32,305 bases of DNA from Bacteroidaceae bacterium (GCA_017615835.1 JAFZZI010000004.1:313546-345850), one strand, 5' to 3'; shown: positions 15,544 to 24,125, counted from the first letter of the stretch. Notes: generated by a model from the letters alone, not told the origin. Program-made: numbers and translations.

Positions 15544-18096
15544 ATGAAGAAAATTACAAAACTGCTAATGTTGGTAACCGTTGCCGGTATTGGACTCTTT
15601 GGCTCTTGCAAGGATTACAATAACGACATGTTCCAGGAAATGAAAATCAGTGATGCCAATCTCAGCTCATCGCTTGATGCTAAGTACGCAGAGCTCAAGG
15701 GCCTTATCAACGCCCTTCAGACTGCACAGCAGGCTTGCAGGGACAACTGCAAGACCCGTTTGGATTCATGCTCAAATGCCATCAAGGGAAATACAGCCCA
15801 GCTTGGCAACCACGAGGGTAGGATTTCCGCTCTTGAAGCTCTTAATATAGCAACATGGTTGGGCAACCTCAATGCTGCTGACCTGATTCTCGATGGTCGT
15901 ATCACATCATTGGAGAATGCTCTGACAACTGCTACCGGTCAGACCATCCCTACGGCAATCAACAATCTTGATGATGAAATCCAGGCTGTTGCCGATGATT
16001 TGGAAGACGTGCAGAACCTCCTCGGCGAGAACGGAGCGAATTTCACAGCACTTCAGAATGCAATCAATGCTGTTCCGGATGTATATGCTACCAAGCAGGC
16101 TCTCAATGACACAGCAGCTGCTCTCAGGAATCATGTTAATAATGAAGTTATTATTCTCAACGCCCGTATCGATGCTCTTGATGCAGTTGTCGATTCTTTC
16201 ATGACTGCCCACAATGACACCATCGACGCTATCAAGGACGACATTGCAGATCTCTTGACCAAGTACAATAATATCGCTGATGAGGTTAAGGCTCTCAACG
16301 ACACTATCACCTACTTCTCAACCAGGGATGCAATCGTCAAGGATTCACTGAAGACTCTCAACGATAACATCAATGATTTGAAAGACCGTTTCGAGGAGAG
16401 AGATGCTATCGTTGCTGATTCACTGGCAACACTCAACGGACTTGTTGATTCTCTTTCGGAAGTTACCAAGGCTATCGAGAAGGATCTCAAGAACCTCAGG
16501 CAGCGTTTCAACAACCTGAAGAACAAGGTTGACAAGATTGACCAGAGACTGAAGGAGGTTGAGAATCAGATTGAGGAGATGCTTGACAGACTTGATGACA
16601 TTGAGGAGGCTCTCGCCACCCAGATCACTGCAATCGTCAACCAGGGCGTTTACAACCCGATGTATGGCTATGCCAACACACCGATAGGTACAGCTAACCT
16701 GCTGCTTGCTCTCTATGGCGAGTCCAAGTTCTCAGGTGCTCAGTTCCCTGTTGACGAGGCTCCCAATGAAGTTCTCAACAAGCTGACTGCCGAAGATCTT
16801 GCAATACTCAACAGACCGAATGCCGGATTCACACCTTATACTATTCCCGCATACCTCACAAAGGGCGACGGCAAGGCTTATGCCGGTGACATTTACTTTA
16901 CTGTCAACCCTGCTGATGCTGATATCACTGGTGCAGACTTTACCTTAGTTGATTCTGAGGATAACGAAGGCGCATTCAAGATTGGTGAAATCAGTCCTCT
17001 GGAAACACAGCTCAAGTTCGGTTTCTCTACCGATGCTCTGACACGCTCTTCTGTTACCGCTCTTGCACCCAACGGCCTCTACAAGGCTGAGGTAAGCATT
17101 GACGCTGCCGATATTGACGCCAACAAGATAGATGTTGAGGCATTTGCCAAGGATGTGAAGAAGGCTTTGGGTGATTCTCCTTCAAAGATCAACTTCAAGG
17201 ATCTCGTTCTTACCGTCAACAATTACTTCAACGGCAAGATCGTTGCTCAGGCTATCAAGGGTGAGTGGGACGATGCATACGGTATCCACAGTGTCTATTC
17301 AAAGTATGAGTATGGTGCAATTGCTCTCAATCCTCTGTCATATAACTTCATGAAGGATTACACTGTCAAGCTTCCGCACATCTCACCGCTGGCAACTGTA
17401 GATCTGTCAACACTCAACTTCACCTATGATGACATTGTATTTGATGGAACTGAGGCTTATGTTATAATCGATGACGTTAAATATTATGTCAATGCAGCCG
17501 AGCTTTCAAACAAGATCAATGCTTCTCTTGGCAACACAATTGACAATATCAAGAACAGCATCGTGAACGAGTTCAACGACAAGTTCAACAGCTATATCAA
17601 TACTGCCAACAGCTACATCAACAAGATCAACAATGCTACCAGCAAGATTTCGAGCAAGCTCAATTCATTCAACAATGCCATTCAGCCTGCCCTCTTCGTT
17701 CTTGACGCAAATGGTGAACTGCACCATCTGAGTACTGTGCTGGCCGATCCTACCCAGATTTCTTATGCAGCTGAAGGAATTCTGCTCGTTGCCTCTTCAT
17801 ATACCGGCAACCTCATTGCTCCTTCGTTCAAGACATTTGTCGGTGTAACTGACGTTCTCTTCCAGACAGGTGGCGGTGATTGGAAATCTGCAAAGGGTGA
17901 AGTTGCTCTTTACAAGACTATTGCTGACGAGGCTAACAGCGCCGAAGATTTCAATACGGTTCTGGATGGTGGCAACCAGGTTGTCAAGTTCCTTCCGAGA
18001 GACAAGAAGGATGTTGTCTATGAGATTGCTCTCTCATGCCTTGACTATTCAGGTTACTCTTCAACCCGTAAGTTCTACATTAAGGTTGTCGACTAA
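15544..18096 (+). CDS. Large coiled-coil lipoprotein of unknown function
   Basis: An 850-residue lipoprotein I do not recognise as a named family. The signal peptide ends at LFGSC (Cys22), followed by KDYNND, an acidic start that could act as a surface-export signal. About residues 35-355 are almost continuous heptad-like helix with many Leu/Ile/Val at a/d spacing and few aromatics; a 25-residue unit starting RDAIV(K/A)DSL(K/A)TLN occurs twice in tandem (bases 16324 and 16399). From about 365 on the sequence becomes mixed alpha/beta, with another helical stretch (about 650-715, rich in INxINNATSKISSK-type residues) and a beta-rich end. Lysine is almost always AAG, as in the ompA gene behind it, suggesting high expression. 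ompA follows after 100 bases. A rod-shaped envelope tether is an inference only. Confidence 0.8.
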   Translation: MKKITKLLMLVTVAGIGLFGSCKDYNNDMFQEMKISDANLSSSLDAKYAELKGLINALQTAQQACRDNCKTRLDSCSNAIKGNTAQLGNHEGRISALEALNIATWLGNLNAADLILDGRITSLENALTTATGQTIPTAINNLDDEIQAVADDLEDVQNLLGENGANFTALQNAINAVPDVYATKQALNDTAAALRNHVNNEVIILNARIDALDAVVDSFMTAHNDTIDAIKDDIADLLTKYNNIADEVKALNDTITYFSTRDAIVKDSLKTLNDNINDLKDRFEERDAIVADSLATLNGLVDSLSEVTKAIEKDLKNLRQRFNNLKNKVDKIDQRLKEVENQIEEMLDRLDDIEEALATQITAIVNQGVYNPMYGYANTPIGTANLLLALYGESKFSGAQFPVDEAPNEVLNKLTAEDLAILNRPNAGFTPYTIPAYLTKGDGKAYAGDIYFTVNPADADITGADFTLVDSEDNEGAFKIGEISPLETQLKFGFSTDALTRSSVTALAPNGLYKAEVSIDAADIDANKIDVEAFAKDVKKALGDSPSKINFKDLVLTVNNYFNGKIVAQAIKGEWDDAYGIHSVYSKYEYGAIALNPLSYNFMKDYTVKLPHISPLATVDLSTLNFTYDDIVFDGTEAYVIIDDVKYYVNAAELSNKINASLGNTIDNIKNSIVNEFNDKFNSYINTANSYINKINNATSKISSKLNSFNNAIQPALFVLDANGELHHLSTVLADPTQISYAAEGILLVASSYTGNLIAPSFKTFVGVTDVLFQTGGGDWKSAKGEVALYKTIADEANSAEDFNTVLDGGNQVVKFLPRDKKDVVYEIALSCLDYSGYSSTRKFYIKVVD

Positions 18097-18147
18097 TTAC
18101 CCAACCAAGATTCTGTAATTCTCAGTTATTTATCAATTCGCTCCTAA

Positions 18148-18170
18148 GGCCGGCGCCAGTTAAGCCGGCC
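18148..18170 (+). other. GC-rich hairpin between lipoprotein gene and ompA
   Basis: GGCCGGC (18148-18154) and GCCGGCC (18164-18170) form a perfect 7-bp GC stem with a 9-base loop. No T-run follows, so it is not a standard terminator. It may be a processing or stability element between two co-transcribed genes, or a partial attenuator. Confidence 0.5.
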
Positions 18171-18196
18171 CCGGGAACGGATGAAAAAGAAGGAAT

Positions 18197-19309
18197 ATGA
18201 AAAAATTACTATTTACAACTCTTCTCGCAGCATCATGTGTTGCAGTTTCCGCCCAGCAGATTGAGTATGACTTCAATCCTCACTGGTACATCCAGGCTCA
18301 GGGTGGCGCTCAGTATACTCTCGGCGAGGTAAAGTTTGGTGACTTGATTTCGCCCACCGCTCAGTTGGCTTTCGGATATCAGTTTACTCCTGTAATTGGA
18401 CTCCGTCTCGGTGCCAACGCATGGCAGAGCAAGGGAGGTTCAATCGTAAACAACGTAACCTATAACTGGAAGTGGAATTATGTCGCTCCCGCTCTTGACC
18501 TGACCGTCAATCTTTCTAACTGGTGGGGTGGCTTCAAACCTACCCGTACGGTAAGTTTCGGTATTTTTGCCGGTCTTGGTGCCAATATCGGTTTCAATAA
18601 CGACGAGGCTGCCAACGTGAACGTTGCCATGAGGGTCAATAATCCGACTCTTCCTGCTACCGACCAGTACCTGACCAAACTTTGGGACGGCACATCTGTC
18701 CTGTTCCTGGGGCATTTTGGCGGTAACATTGACTTCCGTCTCTCCGACAGGGTCAATCTCGGTATCGAACTTCAGGCAGCTACTCTGCCCGACAGGTATA
18801 ACTCAAAGGAGGCAAAGAATACCGACTGGTATTTCAATGCTATGCTCGGTCTTAAGATCAATCTTGGCAAGACCTATTCAACAAGGACAATTGTAGCACC
18901 TGCTGTAGTTCCTACATCAGCTCCTGAGACAAAGGTTGTTGAGAAGGTTGTCGAGAAGGTTGTCGAGAAGCAGGTTATTGAACCTCTCCGCATGGATGTA
19001 TTCTTCACCATCAACAGCACTAAGATTACTCAGTCTGAGATGCAGAAGGTTCGCCAGATTGCTGACTACATGAAGAAGTATCCCGCTTCAACAGTTCAGA
19101 TTACCGGTTATGCTGATAAGGGTACTGGTAATGCAACCATCAACCGCAATCTCTCAGAGAAGCGTGCTGCCGTTGTTGCTGATGCTCTCAAGAACCAGTA
19201 CGGAATTGCTGCCAGCCGTATTTCTACCGATTTCAAGGGCGATACAGTTCAGCCGTTCGAGGAGAATGTTCTCAACCGTGTAAGTATCTGCATTGCTGAA
19301 GTTAAGTAA
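18197..19309 (+). CDS. OmpA family outer-membrane protein
   Basis: A 370-residue porin/anchor. The signal peptide ends near AVSAQQ (about residue 20). An N-terminal eight-strand-like barrel runs to about residue 230, followed by a Pro/Val linker containing three VVEK repeats (residues 247-258). The C-terminal OmpA domain (about 265-370) holds FFTINSTKI, ITGYADKGTGN (the diaminopimelate-contacting Asp region), NRNLSEKRAAVVADAL and NRVSICI. It should span the outer membrane and bind peptidoglycan. A good AGGAAT sequence precedes the ATG. It shares AAG-biased lysine codons with the upstream lipoprotein, and a strong terminator follows. Confidence 0.94.
   Translation: MKKLLFTTLLAASCVAVSAQQIEYDFNPHWYIQAQGGAQYTLGEVKFGDLISPTAQLAFGYQFTPVIGLRLGANAWQSKGGSIVNNVTYNWKWNYVAPALDLTVNLSNWWGGFKPTRTVSFGIFAGLGANIGFNNDEAANVNVAMRVNNPTLPATDQYLTKLWDGTSVLFLGHFGGNIDFRLSDRVNLGIELQAATLPDRYNSKEAKNTDWYFNAMLGLKINLGKTYSTRTIVAPAVVPTSAPETKVVEKVVEKVVEKQVIEPLRMDVFFTINSTKITQSEMQKVRQIADYMKKYPASTVQITGYADKGTGNATINRNLSEKRAAVVADALKNQYGIAASRISTDFKGDTVQPFEENVLNRVSICIAEVK
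18935..18970 (+). repeat. Three tandem 12-bp repeats in the ompA linker
   Basis: Three in-frame copies of a 12-base unit GTTGTYGAGAAG (coding VVEK) in the periplasmic linker. The last two copies are identical and the first differs at one base. Such a repeat can expand or contract by whole codons without breaking the frame, changing linker length. Confidence 0.85.
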
Positions 19310-19325
19310 TACAGTTTCATAGCTT

Positions 19326-19375
19326 ATATCCGTACATCCCGGGGCTCAGTCTTTGTGATGTACGGATATTTTTTA
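19326..19375 (+). terminator. Terminator after ompA
   Basis: A perfect 13-bp stem ATATCCGTACATC (19326-19338) and GATGTACGGATAT (19357-19369) with an 18-base loop, followed at once by a run of six T (19369-19374). It ends only about 5 bases before the next gene's ATG at 19380. Confidence 0.88.
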
Positions 19376-19379
19376 TATT

Positions 19380-20486
19380 ATGAGAAAGTTTTTCATTTAT
19401 CTTCTGTTGATTGTCCCTCTGGTTGTCTCATCAGCTGATTTCAAAAACGATTTCTACAGAGTTCAGAATATCGGTTCCGGACGTTACATTTATGTTACAG
19501 ACAATACCGGAAAACTGGATGTTCAGTCAATGTCGATTGAAGCTGGAGCAGTTCAGTTGTGGAAGGGTTTTAACAGAGCAGTCTCAGACCCTGCGTCAGT
19601 TATATATATAAAGGAGTACAAGAAAGACAAAAAGTATGACTTGATTTCGCAGGGTATAGGCATTCACGACATGATAGGCTATTATGTCCTGGTGTACTAT
19701 GATGAGGATGAAGATTATTGGGAGGTGTATGCTGAAGGCCGGTATCTGTATGATTCCGATGAGAGCAACCGCGATCGCGGCTATCTTGATATCAAGCGGG
19801 GGAATTTGAATTACAGGCATTGGAATTTACTCCCTATAGACTCTGATAATAATTATTTCGGTCTGACTCCAAACGTAGTTTCAGGTGACAAGTACTATAA
19901 GCCTTTTTATGCAGATTTCGCCTTTTCATTTTTAGGTACCGGCATGAAGGCCTGGTATGTAAACCGTCTTGAAAAGGATGCCGTCGTGATTTCTGAGGTG
20001 CCTGGTGATATTGTACCTGACCGCACTCCTGTTTTTGTGGAGTGTTCGTCCGGGCAGCCTGTCGATAACAAACTTGCGTTGTATAAGTCTTCCGGTACAG
20101 AACTTGAAGACAATCTTCTGAAAGGTGTTTTCTTCCAGAACAACGAAAGGTATATAAAATCCAAGGATGCCCGCACGGCGTATGACCCTGAAACGATGAG
20201 AGTTCTTGGTGTCATGAACGATGGCAGACTGGGATACATCACTTCTGACATTAAGTATCTTAATGCCAATGAGTCGTACCTTACAGTACCAAAGGGCTAT
20301 CCCAGCCAGATTCCTGTCATGACTCAGGAAGAATATTCAGAATACACTTCTGTCAGACCGGTTCCTGTAGATAACGCTTCCGGTACGGTCTGGACAATCA
20401 ATGGCATCAGACTGGGTTCAGATGTCGATTGGGAAAGCCTGCCTTCAGGTATTTATATCCTGAACGGCTTAAAGGTAAGAAAATAG
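19380..20486 (+). CDS. Secreted protein with a sorting-tail-like C-terminus; function unknown
   Basis: A 368-residue exported protein. The signal peptide MRKFFIYLLLIVPLVVSSA precedes DFKNDFYRVQNIGSGRYIYV, a pattern like the start of ricin/beta-trefoil-type repeats (FYRVQN, RYIYVTD), with a run of acidic and aromatic residues afterwards (YYDEDEDYWEVY). The last 33 residues contain VWTINGIRLG and LPSGIYILNGLKVRK. This recalls the short C-terminal modules with a (V/I)Y.LNG.R...L..GIYI.NG.K pattern common on secreted Prevotella/Bacteroides proteins and related to type IX sorting domains. No enzyme motif is seen. The signal peptide fixes the start, although the ATG lies just after a strong terminator. 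It ends 5 bases from the convergent barrel gene. Confidence 0.75.
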   Translation: MRKFFIYLLLIVPLVVSSADFKNDFYRVQNIGSGRYIYVTDNTGKLDVQSMSIEAGAVQLWKGFNRAVSDPASVIYIKEYKKDKKYDLISQGIGIHDMIGYYVLVYYDEDEDYWEVYAEGRYLYDSDESNRDRGYLDIKRGNLNYRHWNLLPIDSDNNYFGLTPNVVSGDKYYKPFYADFAFSFLGTGMKAWYVNRLEKDAVVISEVPGDIVPDRTPVFVECSSGQPVDNKLALYKSSGTELEDNLLKGVFFQNNERYIKSKDARTAYDPETMRVLGVMNDGRLGYITSDIKYLNANESYLTVPKGYPSQIPVMTQEEYSEYTSVRPVPVDNASGTVWTINGIRLGSDVDWESLPSGIYILNGLKVRK

Positions 20487-20491
20487 TTCTT

Positions 20492-21472
20492 CTAGAAAAT
20501 CCGGTATGAGATGCTGGCATTCAGTACCGGGAATACCTTGAGACCTCGTATCAAATCAGTGTAGCGGCCGACCTGACCTTTGACGTCAGTGAGGCCGTTC
20601 ACTATTTCGGTACCGTCGTGAGTATAGACTTCCGGTGAGCCTCCCCAGAAAAGCACTCCGAGATTGGCTGAAAACATGAGTCTGCCGTCTTTTGAAATAC
20701 GTCCTGAATAGCCGGCGCCCAGATAGGGCTTGAAAGCATTTACATACATATAGGCTTTTACCATGTTGTTCTCGTCCGGTTTCATTATGTATGGAGTACC
20801 GTCTTCTACATGGTTGCCCACATGCATTCCCATCTCTCCGTATTTCTTTATTTTCTTGTTTACGTCTGGCGGAAGTTCGAAGTCCATGAAGATGGCATCA
20901 CCGTCAACCACTTTCCTGTAAATGTTGTTGTATATTGACACAGCCATCAGTGTTGACATATCCTCGGTCTTATTGTAGGCATATCCTATTTGAGAACGTC
21001 CCCAATAGAAACCTGCCGAAAAGTACCATCTTTTGTCCTTGAACGGAAAAACGTCGAAAATCAGCTTGAAGTTGTTGAACCTGGGCTCGCCGACCATGTC
21101 AACGGTGTCATCGACTTTTGTGCCCGTGAGTTCTTCCAGATAGCCGGACATTCTGTCGAACTTTGTTTCAACACGGTTGCCATTCTTGTCGTATTTACTC
21201 TCTAACGAGTCACCAACCTGGACTGTAAACTGCATGTCGTATGTAAACCTGGGCATGAAATCGAAGCCGGCGCGCAACTTGAGGTAGTCGCCGATTGGGG
21301 TCGAAGCCTCAAACCCGATTCCGGTCGTTCCAACGTTGACTGCAAGGTCGAGGTGCCGGAACGAGTTGTCCATCAGCTCCTTGAATGTGTAATTTGATGC
21401 TTGCAGCGGTACTGCAGCCATTGTGGTCAACAAAAGTGTTTTTAACAGTTTCTTTCTCATTTCCTTTCTCAT
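20492..21472 (-). CDS. Outer-membrane beta-barrel protein, uncharacterised
   Basis: A 326-residue exported protein. After a signal peptide ending near PLQAS, amphipathic beta strands alternate with turns (LAVNVGTTGIGFEASTPIG, YLKLRAGFDFMPRFTYD, RWYFSAGFYWGRSQIGY, SANLGVLFWGG), and the last residue is Phe in SISYRIF, the classical barrel-assembly end. No named family is recognised. It lies 19 bases after gnd and is the last gene of the minus-strand operon. Two ATGs 12 bases apart (21472 and 21460), each behind an A/G-rich AAAGGAA tract, could start it; the signal peptide works from either. Role in the operon's metabolism is not evident. Confidence 0.75.
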   Translation of the reverse strand: MRKEMRKKLLKTLLLTTMAAVPLQASNYTFKELMDNSFRHLDLAVNVGTTGIGFEASTPIGDYLKLRAGFDFMPRFTYDMQFTVQVGDSLESKYDKNGNRVETKFDRMSGYLEELTGTKVDDTVDMVGEPRFNNFKLIFDVFPFKDKRWYFSAGFYWGRSQIGYAYNKTEDMSTLMAVSIYNNIYRKVVDGDAIFMDFELPPDVNKKIKKYGEMGMHVGNHVEDGTPYIMKPDENNMVKAYMYVNAFKPYLGAGYSGRISKDGRLMFSANLGVLFWGGSPEVYTHDGTEIVNGLTDVKGQVGRYTDLIRGLKVFPVLNASISYRIF

Positions 21473-21482
21473 TTCCTTTCCT
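21458..21482 (-). repeat. Tandem 12-bp duplication covering ribosome site and start codon
   Basis: On the minus strand the 12-base unit ATGAGAAAGGAA is followed by a second ATGAGAAAG, with AAAGGAAAGGAA just upstream. The result is two in-frame ATGs (21472 and 21460), each directly preceded by a GGAA tract. It looks like a small tandem duplication of the translation start. Confidence 0.7.
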
Positions 21483-21491
21483 TTATTATCT

Positions 21492-22949
21492 TCATGCCAT
21501 GTATGTTCCGGCTACGGTTTCACCGCCGTGACCTGTCCAGTTTGTGTGGAAGAACTCTCCGCGAGGCTTGTCTGTGCGCTCGTAGGTATGTGCGCCAAAG
21601 AAGTCGCGCTGTGCCTGAAGAAGATTGGCAGGCAAGCGCTCGCAGCGGTATCCGTCATAGTACTCAAGTGCTGAACTCAGGGTGGGAACGGGAATACCAC
21701 TCAGAACGGCCTGTGCAACCACGTTGCGCCAACTCTGTTGAGCGTCAGACAACTTTTGGCAGAAGTATGAGTCAAGCATCAGATTCGCCAGTCGGGGATC
21801 CTTGTCAAAAGCCTCTTTAATCTTGCCCAGGAAAACAGAACGGATGATACAGCCGCCTCGCCACATCAAGGCTATTCCGCCATAGTTGAGATTCCATCCA
21901 TACTCTATTGCAGCTGCCCTCATCAGGGCATATCCTTGAGCGTATGAGACCACCTTGGCTGCAAAAAGTGCTCTTCGCAGATCTTCGAGGAACAACTTTC
22001 TGTCACCTTCGAAACCTGAGGGTTTCGGACCTGTCAGAATCTTGCTGGCTGCTACTCTCTCGTCCTTCTGGGCTGAGAGGCAGCGGGCGAAAACGGCCTC
22101 GCCAATCAGGGTCAGAGGTACACCCTGATCGAGAGCTGAAATTGCAGTCCACTTTCCCGTACCCTTCTGGCCGGCGGTGTCGAGAATGTAGTCGAGCACA
22201 TATTTGCCGTCATTATCTTTCTTAGCCAGTATGTCCCGGGTTATCTCTATGAGATATGAGTCGAGGTCACCCTTGTTCCATTCGGCAAAGGTATTGTGCA
22301 TCTCTTCGTTGCTCATGCCCAATACATCCTTCATTATCTGGTAGCACTCGCAGATAAGTTGTATGTCGCCATACTCTATTCCGTTGTGCACCATTTTGAC
22401 GAAGTGTCCTGCACCTCCTTCGCCTACCCAGTCGCAGCAGGGACTCCCATTTTCAACCTTGGCGCATATGCTCTGGAAGACAGGCTTTACCAATGGCCAT
22501 GCAGCAGGTGAACCGCCTGGCATCATGCTCGGACCATTCAGAGCACCTTCTTCGCCTCCTGATACACCTGTGCCAATGTAGTACAGGCCTTTGCTTTCCA
22601 CGTAGGCCGTACGCCTTGCTGTGTCAGGAAAGTGAGTGTTACCGCCGTCTATTATAACGTCACCGGGTTCAAGCAAAGGTATAAGCTTGTCGATGAAGTC
22701 ATCTACAGCCTGTCCTGCCTTAACCATCAGGAAAACTTTGCGGGGGCTCTTCAGCGAACCGATGAACTCTTCAAGGTTCATGGCGCCGAAAATGTTTTTG
22801 CCCTTGCCCCGGCCGTTCATGAAATTCTCGACTTTCTGAACGGTACGGTTGTAAACACTTACATGGAATCCCTTGCTCTCCATGTTGAGCACCAGGTTCT
22901 CGCCCATGACAGCCAGACCTATAAGGCCGATATCGGAAATCTGTTTCAT
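21492..22949 (-). CDS. gnd: 6-phosphogluconate dehydrogenase (decarboxylating)
   Basis: A 485-residue enzyme of the oxidative pentose phosphate pathway, turning 6-phosphogluconate into ribulose-5-phosphate, CO2 and NAD(P)H. The N-terminal dinucleotide fold shows IGLIGLAVMGENLVLNM with NRT after strand 2. The substrate site shows GVSGGEEGALNGPSMMPGG and the catalytic Lys in HFVKMVHNGIEYGD. C-terminal blocks DTAGQKGTGKWT and NWTGHGG are typical of the long dimeric form. Start ATG 22949 overlaps the pdxB stop by 4 bases. In many Bacteroidota gnd adjoins zwf and pgl; here it lies behind pdxB instead. Confidence 0.97.
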   Translation of the reverse strand: MKQISDIGLIGLAVMGENLVLNMESKGFHVSVYNRTVQKVENFMNGRGKGKNIFGAMNLEEFIGSLKSPRKVFLMVKAGQAVDDFIDKLIPLLEPGDVIIDGGNTHFPDTARRTAYVESKGLYYIGTGVSGGEEGALNGPSMMPGGSPAAWPLVKPVFQSICAKVENGSPCCDWVGEGGAGHFVKMVHNGIEYGDIQLICECYQIMKDVLGMSNEEMHNTFAEWNKGDLDSYLIEITRDILAKKDNDGKYVLDYILDTAGQKGTGKWTAISALDQGVPLTLIGEAVFARCLSAQKDERVAASKILTGPKPSGFEGDRKLFLEDLRRALFAAKVVSYAQGYALMRAAAIEYGWNLNYGGIALMWRGGCIIRSVFLGKIKEAFDKDPRLANLMLDSYFCQKLSDAQQSWRNVVAQAVLSGIPVPTLSSALEYYDGYRCERLPANLLQAQRDFFGAHTYERTDKPRGEFFHTNWTGHGGETVAGTYMA

Positions 22950-24094
22950 ATTGTATCGTTTTGTTCTTTTACGTTGAATCCTGCCTCGCGCAGAATGGCT
23001 GCGGCCCTGCAGTCGCGGTCGTTGTGAAGGACTGCTGTGAATGTAGGAAACTCGCGTCTTACAGGATAGTCGGCACGCTGTTTCTCAAAATCTGACGGAC
23101 AGGCTCTCAGCCTGGAGTCGTCCTCTTTAATCCGGTAGGTGTTCAGAATAGCTTCTGCCAACACCTGCTGTGGTGTCTTGCCTTCTGCCTGTATCGTGAA
23201 CAGGGTGGGCTGCTGGGGCAGGGGAATCTCGTTTACTTTCCAGTCAGTGCAGGGAAGTCCCAGTGCACGCGCAACAGCCTGTACACTCATCCAGGTACCG
23301 TTAGCCTTCCCATCCAGTGAGTAGCCGGCTATGTGAGGTGTGGCGGAAAACAGCAGTCCGAGCAGTTCAAGGTCAATGCCGGGCTCATTTTCCCACACAT
23401 CAAGCGCTGCCGCCTTTATGCGCTTCTCAATAAGAACCTTCTTGAGCGCCTGATTGTCCACCACCTCTCCGCGGGAGGAGTTTATCAGAATCTGACTCTT
23501 GTCGAGCTTTGCCAGAAGGACACTGTCGAAGAGATGGTATGTCGCATCAGGTCCCGTGCGCTGCAGAGGTACATGGCAGGTTATGATGTCGCTTTCCGCA
23601 ATAATCCTGTCAAGACTTACAAATCCGTCGTCGCCTTCCTGTCTTGCCCGCGGAGGGTCATTCAGTAGCACCTTGAATCCGAGCAGAGAAGCTATGCGGG
23701 CCACTTTAGAACCGACGTTGCCCACACCTATGACACCGAGAGTCTTTGTCCTGCAGTCGAATCCGAACTCTCCGGCCATAGTGGCGAGCAGCGAACCGAT
23801 GTACTGCTGCACAGACCACGAATTGCAGCCGGGTGCATTTGTCCAGGCTATCCCGTTCTGCCGGCACCACTCGGTGTCGATGTGGTCGTAACCTATTGTG
23901 GCTGTGGCTATAAACTTGACGGACGACCCTTTCAGCAGAGCCTCGTCACATCTGGTGCGTGTGCGGGTTATCAAAGCATCGGCATCGCGCACAACATCGG
24001 GCGTTGTCTCGCTGCCAGGCAGATAGACAACCTCGGCATAGGGCTCAAGTGCTCCCTTCAGAAAAGGAATCTTGTTGTCGCAAACTATCTTCAT
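22946..24094 (-). CDS. pdxB: Erythronate-4-phosphate dehydrogenase
   Basis: A 382-residue D-2-hydroxyacid dehydrogenase oxidising 4-phosphoerythronate in the DXP-dependent route to pyridoxal 5'-phosphate. It opens MKIVCDNKIPF. The Rossmann NAD site is GVIGVGNVGSKVA, and ATATIGYDHID, INSSRGEVVDN, ALDVWENEP and TPHIAGYS hold the catalytic Arg, Glu and His of the superfamily. The roughly 100-residue C-terminal extension after the catalytic part is the PdxB dimerisation domain, which separates it from SerA or lactate dehydrogenases. It overlaps gnd by 4 bases and follows the LarA-like gene by 31 bases. Confidence 0.95.
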   Translation of the reverse strand: MKIVCDNKIPFLKGALEPYAEVVYLPGSETTPDVVRDADALITRTRTRCDEALLKGSSVKFIATATIGYDHIDTEWCRQNGIAWTNAPGCNSWSVQQYIGSLLATMAGEFGFDCRTKTLGVIGVGNVGSKVARIASLLGFKVLLNDPPRARQEGDDGFVSLDRIIAESDIITCHVPLQRTGPDATYHLFDSVLLAKLDKSQILINSSRGEVVDNQALKKVLIEKRIKAAALDVWENEPGIDLELLGLLFSATPHIAGYSLDGKANGTWMSVQAVARALGLPCTDWKVNEIPLPQQPTLFTIQAEGKTPQQVLAEAILNTYRIKEDDSRLRACPSDFEKQRADYPVRREFPTFTAVLHNDRDCRAAAILREAGFNVKEQNDTI

Positions 24095-24125
24095 ATTCTC
24101 CGTAGCCTTTTACAGCACATTTTTA

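Noticed and set aside
19380-20486. Calling the secreted protein a ricin-type lectin
   Set aside because: Only loose FYRVQN/RYIYV resemblance at the front; no complete set of QxW repeats is visible, so no function is assigned.
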